A DNA stretch of 64,000 bases from Adiantum capillus-veneris (taxonomy: Eukaryota; Streptophyta; Polypodiopsida; Polypodiales; Pteridaceae), in the NCBI GenBank assembly GCA_014529385.2, contig CM043943.1, forward strand, positions 101,907,855 through 101,971,854. The letters are read 5' to 3'. A model generated the notes under the pieces. It did no database searches and was not told where the DNA came from. It worked only from the letters and a program-made list of their open reading frames with translations. Shown in pieces: positions 61,266 to 64,000 of this stretch. A program made the position numbers and the translations under genes. The stretch's first letter is position 1; every line of letters starts with the position of its first letter.

Positions 61266-61352
61266 CATTACAAGATTGTGCTCTCGTTCTTCCTTTGGTA
61301 GTCCACTTGGAATATTCTTTTCCTTTTTCTCTACACTCTTTTTGTAGCTTGC
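61266..61352 (-). pseudogene. Small basic exon of the decayed gene
   Basis: Between aaacttag and GTAATG|gttaga: 29 open codons, SYKKSVEKKEKNIPSGLPKE then EREHNLVM. Open in only this frame. Confidence 0.4.
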
Positions 61353-61465
61353 CTAAGTTTAGAAGCATAAATCAATAAATAGAATCAAACAAAATCATTT
61401 GAGATTACAAGATCACTAACCCAGATCTAGATACTAACCAAAAATACCATCCAAGCGAGCAAAGA

Positions 61466-61649
61466 TTATGTAAGAGGACACCAAAATTTACGACCACCGG
61501 AAGCTTCAGTCACACGTGCTTTCTCAATAGCTATCTTCTCACTTGGTGTAAAATCCGCCATAAAATCATCCACATCACACGAGTAAAGAGTACTGGTGTA
61601 TTGCAAATATTCCCTCAAACTTGTGAGAACAATAGCATTTTCATTCATT
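61466..61649 (-). pseudogene. Exon of the decayed gene
   Basis: Acceptor ttattgcag at 61,650; 60 codons from MNENAIVLTSLREYLQ to GGRKFWCPLT. The 76-base intron before it is in correct phase. The 3' border is unclear; the frame hits TAA at 61,466. Confidence 0.45.
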
Positions 61650-61725
61650 CTGCAATAAAATTAATCATAAAAAAAGAGAACAAAAAACTTTAACTCATAA
61701 TATTTCAAAGATATGAAGCACTCAC

Positions 61726-62445
61726 AAATTGAATCTCTGAAGAGTAGCCAAAAGTTTGACTTCATGTTTTTTATCAGGGTCAATGAATTTAGCTCTGATC
61801 CTAACATGTCTCTCTTTATCTCTAGACCACACTTCTTTTATGACTACCATCCAAGAAGCGGTTCTATGATTTTCCTCCCAAAAATAGAACATTTCTCTAG
61901 ACAAACAAGACCAAATTGGATCCTCCTCAAACTCCTCATTGATAGAAAATAGAAAGCCAATGCTTATCCCATGTGGACATGACGTCAACATCCACAGGTT
62001 TAGTTGTGTCATTAGGAAGACATAAAGAAAGAATGAATAAACCTTTAATGGGAACATACCCTTCATGAGTAAAATCCCTTTTCAAATCAGAGAGATCTGG
62101 TCTCAATTCTCAAAACCCTTGTGTTAATGACACAACGACATAGAGGTATCTCTGGAACTAGCTTACCCTTGTGCATAGTAAGTGCCTTCAAAATGCCTTA
62201 CCCCAAAGGTTTGTCAATGATTGTAGGCACATGTTCATCCATTTCTTGTTCCATGTCATCCTCTAGAGTTTTCATTTTAGTGTCACCATCTCCCTGCTCA
62301 AGTTCTTGGATTTGGATCTCACCTTCCAACTCCATAGGTGCCACTTTCTCTACCTACACTTCTGAATTTTATGTTGCCTTCTTTGACTTTTGTCACGAAC
62401 TTGAGCTAGATTCTCTTTTCCCTCTCCACTTTCACGTGTCATAGT
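61726..62445 (-). pseudogene. 5' exons of the decayed gene, ParB-like segment
   Basis: An acidic lead (MELEGEIQIQELEQGDGD and following, 62,200-62,345) is followed by HKGKLVPEIPLCRCVINTR, a charged helix, GYVPIKGLFILSLCLP, and after a frame change NEEFEEDPIW and FWEENHRTASWMVVIKEVWS, ending KLLATLQRFN. Two or three frame changes are needed across it. The donor TT|gtgagt at 61,725 joins in phase to the next exon. The order 'EIPL..., helix, G-x-x-P-I, then NHR-A' is what one expects of a ParB N-terminal fold, but the Asp-Gly before the loop is Glu-Glu. Similarity to the gene at 4.9 kb is at the level of layout, not of sequence. Confidence 0.4.
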
Positions 62446-62449
62446 GATG

Positions 62450-64000
62450 GTTCCCAAAACAAAAAAGGGAGAAGCATTAAAATTTACATTAATCATCAAT
62501 ATCCACACAATGAATATCGTATGCATTAAAAATTACATGCAACATGACCAATTTTGCTAGTGAAATTATAATGAGAGCCAAGTAACATTTTGTACCGTCG
62601 GACCAACTCAATCAAAGAAATGGAAATATGCTTTTGTACATGCACAAATTTTCAATGTACCCAATGTTGCAGCACTGTACTTCCATCACAAAAAAAAATC
62701 TAAACAAACTGCATAAAATGAAAATATCATCCACCAAGTTAGGGAAGCAATCCAACCTGTATATCTTGCTGGAAAAATTTACTAAATAATTGAAGTCCTT
62801 GCCAATTTTACTGGCCAAATTAAGCATGTTTGTTGAAGAGTAGGAGCACAAGGACTCCACACTTTCCGTTAAATGGCTTTGTAGCAATAAAGTGAAGTTT
62901 ATGGAGAGGGATTTGGGACCCCAGTTAACTTACTCTCCAATACCCACAATTGCCTACTTCAATAATCATAAAACCCATCATAAACCCATTGTTTTCCCAA
63001 GTCTTTCCTTTTCACGGGGATTAGATCAACACAAAAAGAGAACTTTCATGTCAACAATAGGTAGGATCTCGTAGGGCCGACGGGTCTCAATTAATGTGAA
63101 TTAAAGTAGCACTGGTCCCATTTAATGTGAATTAAAGTAGCACTAGAAAATGAGTGCATTGCTGACATGGAGAGAAAGAAATTCCGCTTGCGCGGCTGTT
63201 TGAAACATATGAGATCACTCTAGGGTGAACGGATTCAATTGTATGAGGCTTTCACTCACTCCTAGATGTCACATAAAAAGAGCCCATACCTGCATTCTAG
63301 AGGCAAGGAAAAGGGAAATGTGTGTATATCATGCTGGTACAATTATCCTTTTTGATTGTAAATGTAGATGGCAGTACAGGGCCTATGAGACCTAACAAAT
63401 GACAATCTATCTTTGTGAATGAAAAACTATCAACAAGGTAGTTTAGTGATCCAACCTGTAAATTTTGCTGGAAAAATTAGAAGAGCAAAAGCCTTCGTAG
63501 TTGCCAATGAAGGGCATTCAAATCATATTTTGTTGGTGAAATTGATTATATCTACTGACGCACATGAGCGCAAGGGGATTCAAAAGCATTCACAATGACT
63601 CTGCTGGATTAGAACAACAGCTTACAGGTCTGAAGAAAGCACATCAGCAAAACTAAAGAAAAGTAGAAGAGCATGGTTGAATACCTAATTCGCCCCAGCG
63701 AAATTCAACAGGAGCAATCCTTATATCCGAGGAGGAGCTATCTGCATTTCTCCATTTCTGTGTTTTGCAAGCATCATTAAAAAGTTTTGACAGTCTGCAT
63801 TTCACATTGGCTAGGGAAATGTGTTTCACATTGACTCTGAGTTTCTATGTTTCACACTAGCTAGGGAAACGTGTTTCTAATGGCAATGAAATTCCGGCGT
63901 TCCTATGCATTAGCAAGTTCTTTGATAAATCCGATATTGGTTTGATCATGAAAACATGTCTTAAAAAGCAATAGTTGACCACATTCTCAAAACAAGTAGC
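62450..64000. other. Right edge of the window, no gene recognised
   Basis: AT-rich. Holds a 27-bp tandem duplication (TTAATGTGAATTAAAGTAGC at about 63,093 and 63,120) and a diverged pair of longer repeats (62,750-62,860 and 63,450-63,570, sharing CCAACCTGTA and TTGCTGGAAAAATT). The short open frames at 62,612-62,887 and 62,892-63,074 match nothing known. Possible upstream region of the decayed minus-strand gene. Confidence 0.4.

Larger units (their letters stand above)
44057..62445 (-). pseudogene. Decayed multi-exon gene split by a 15.4-kb retrotransposon; possible ParB-like family
   Basis: Read from 62,445 down to 44,057, at least eight exon-like blocks follow one another with mostly canonical GT-AG borders. 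One block is cut at the TACTC duplication of the retrotransposon. Stops (TAG 60,995-60,997; TCA/TGA at 44,200-44,202; one TGA in 44,789-45,011) and several frame changes show decay. The part at 61.7-62.2 kb looks ParB-like: LVPEIPLCRCVINTR, then DLSDLKRDFTHEGYVPIKG, then WEENHRTASWMVVI where a DGNHR-type loop would sit. Function unknown. The downstream exons match no family I recognise. Confidence 0.5.

Noticed and set aside
1-64000. tRNA, rRNA or organelle-derived segments
   Set aside because: No cloverleaf with tRNA consensus boxes and no rRNA or plastid gene text was recognised; a tRNAscan or BLAST run could still find a diverged one.

Overview
This looks like nuclear DNA of a land plant with a large, repeat-rich genome. 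It is AT-rich, has short GT-AG introns, plant-type Ty3/gypsy, hAT, Mutator-like and LINE sequences, and many long (GA/CT)n tracts. No organelle genes, rRNA or tRNA were recognised. A fern or other non-seed plant is my guess from the style of the proteins; the sequence alone does not prove it.

Region 1 (1-20,300) is built on a repeat with the core TTGGACAAGTGGTGGACC. It forms arrays in + orientation up to about 11.2 kb and in the opposite orientation from about 13.5 to 20.1 kb. Three + strand coding modules sit in it. The first is a three-exon gene (4886-6073, 6158-7538, 10133-10689) whose splice phases fit exactly. It encodes a ParB/DGQHR-like domain, a region resembling a bacterial-type amino DNA methyltransferase with a lost catalytic motif, and a SET domain. 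Four in-frame stops break it. Next come two FCP1-like HAD phosphatase modules: 11346-12529, with a 1-bp frameshift, and 17140-17774, which lacks its upstream exon.

Region 2 (20.3-31.2 kb) has no convincing intact gene. It holds several unrelated tandem arrays (170-bp, 43-bp and about 62-bp units), large microsatellites, a gypsy integrase tail and a broken BED/DUF659 hAT transposase.

Region 3 (31.2-44.0 kb) contains two copies of one dispersed element (31,240 and 41,153), a non-coding LTR-type element (to 38,711) carrying an inverted-repeat element with hairpin arrays, and a degenerate gag. The second dispersed copy is split by a 1.3-kb transposon flanked by TTAA.

Region 4 (44.0-62.5 kb, minus strand) is a decayed multi-exon gene. 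Its upstream exons also look ParB-like. One exon is split by a complete 15.4-kb Ty3/gypsy LTR retrotransposon (45,414-60,782) with the 5-bp duplication TACTC. The 3' LTR of that element is itself interrupted twice: by a 2.5-kb TTAA transposon of the same family as the one at 41.7 kb, and by a 4.4-kb Mutator-like element containing a LINE tail. The intact 5' LTR serves as the empty-site reference for both.

The main novelty candidates are the ParB-methylase-SET fusion with its second ParB-like neighbour, the oppositely oriented repeat arrays around it, and a TTAA-targeting transposon family defined by two occupied/empty site pairs.
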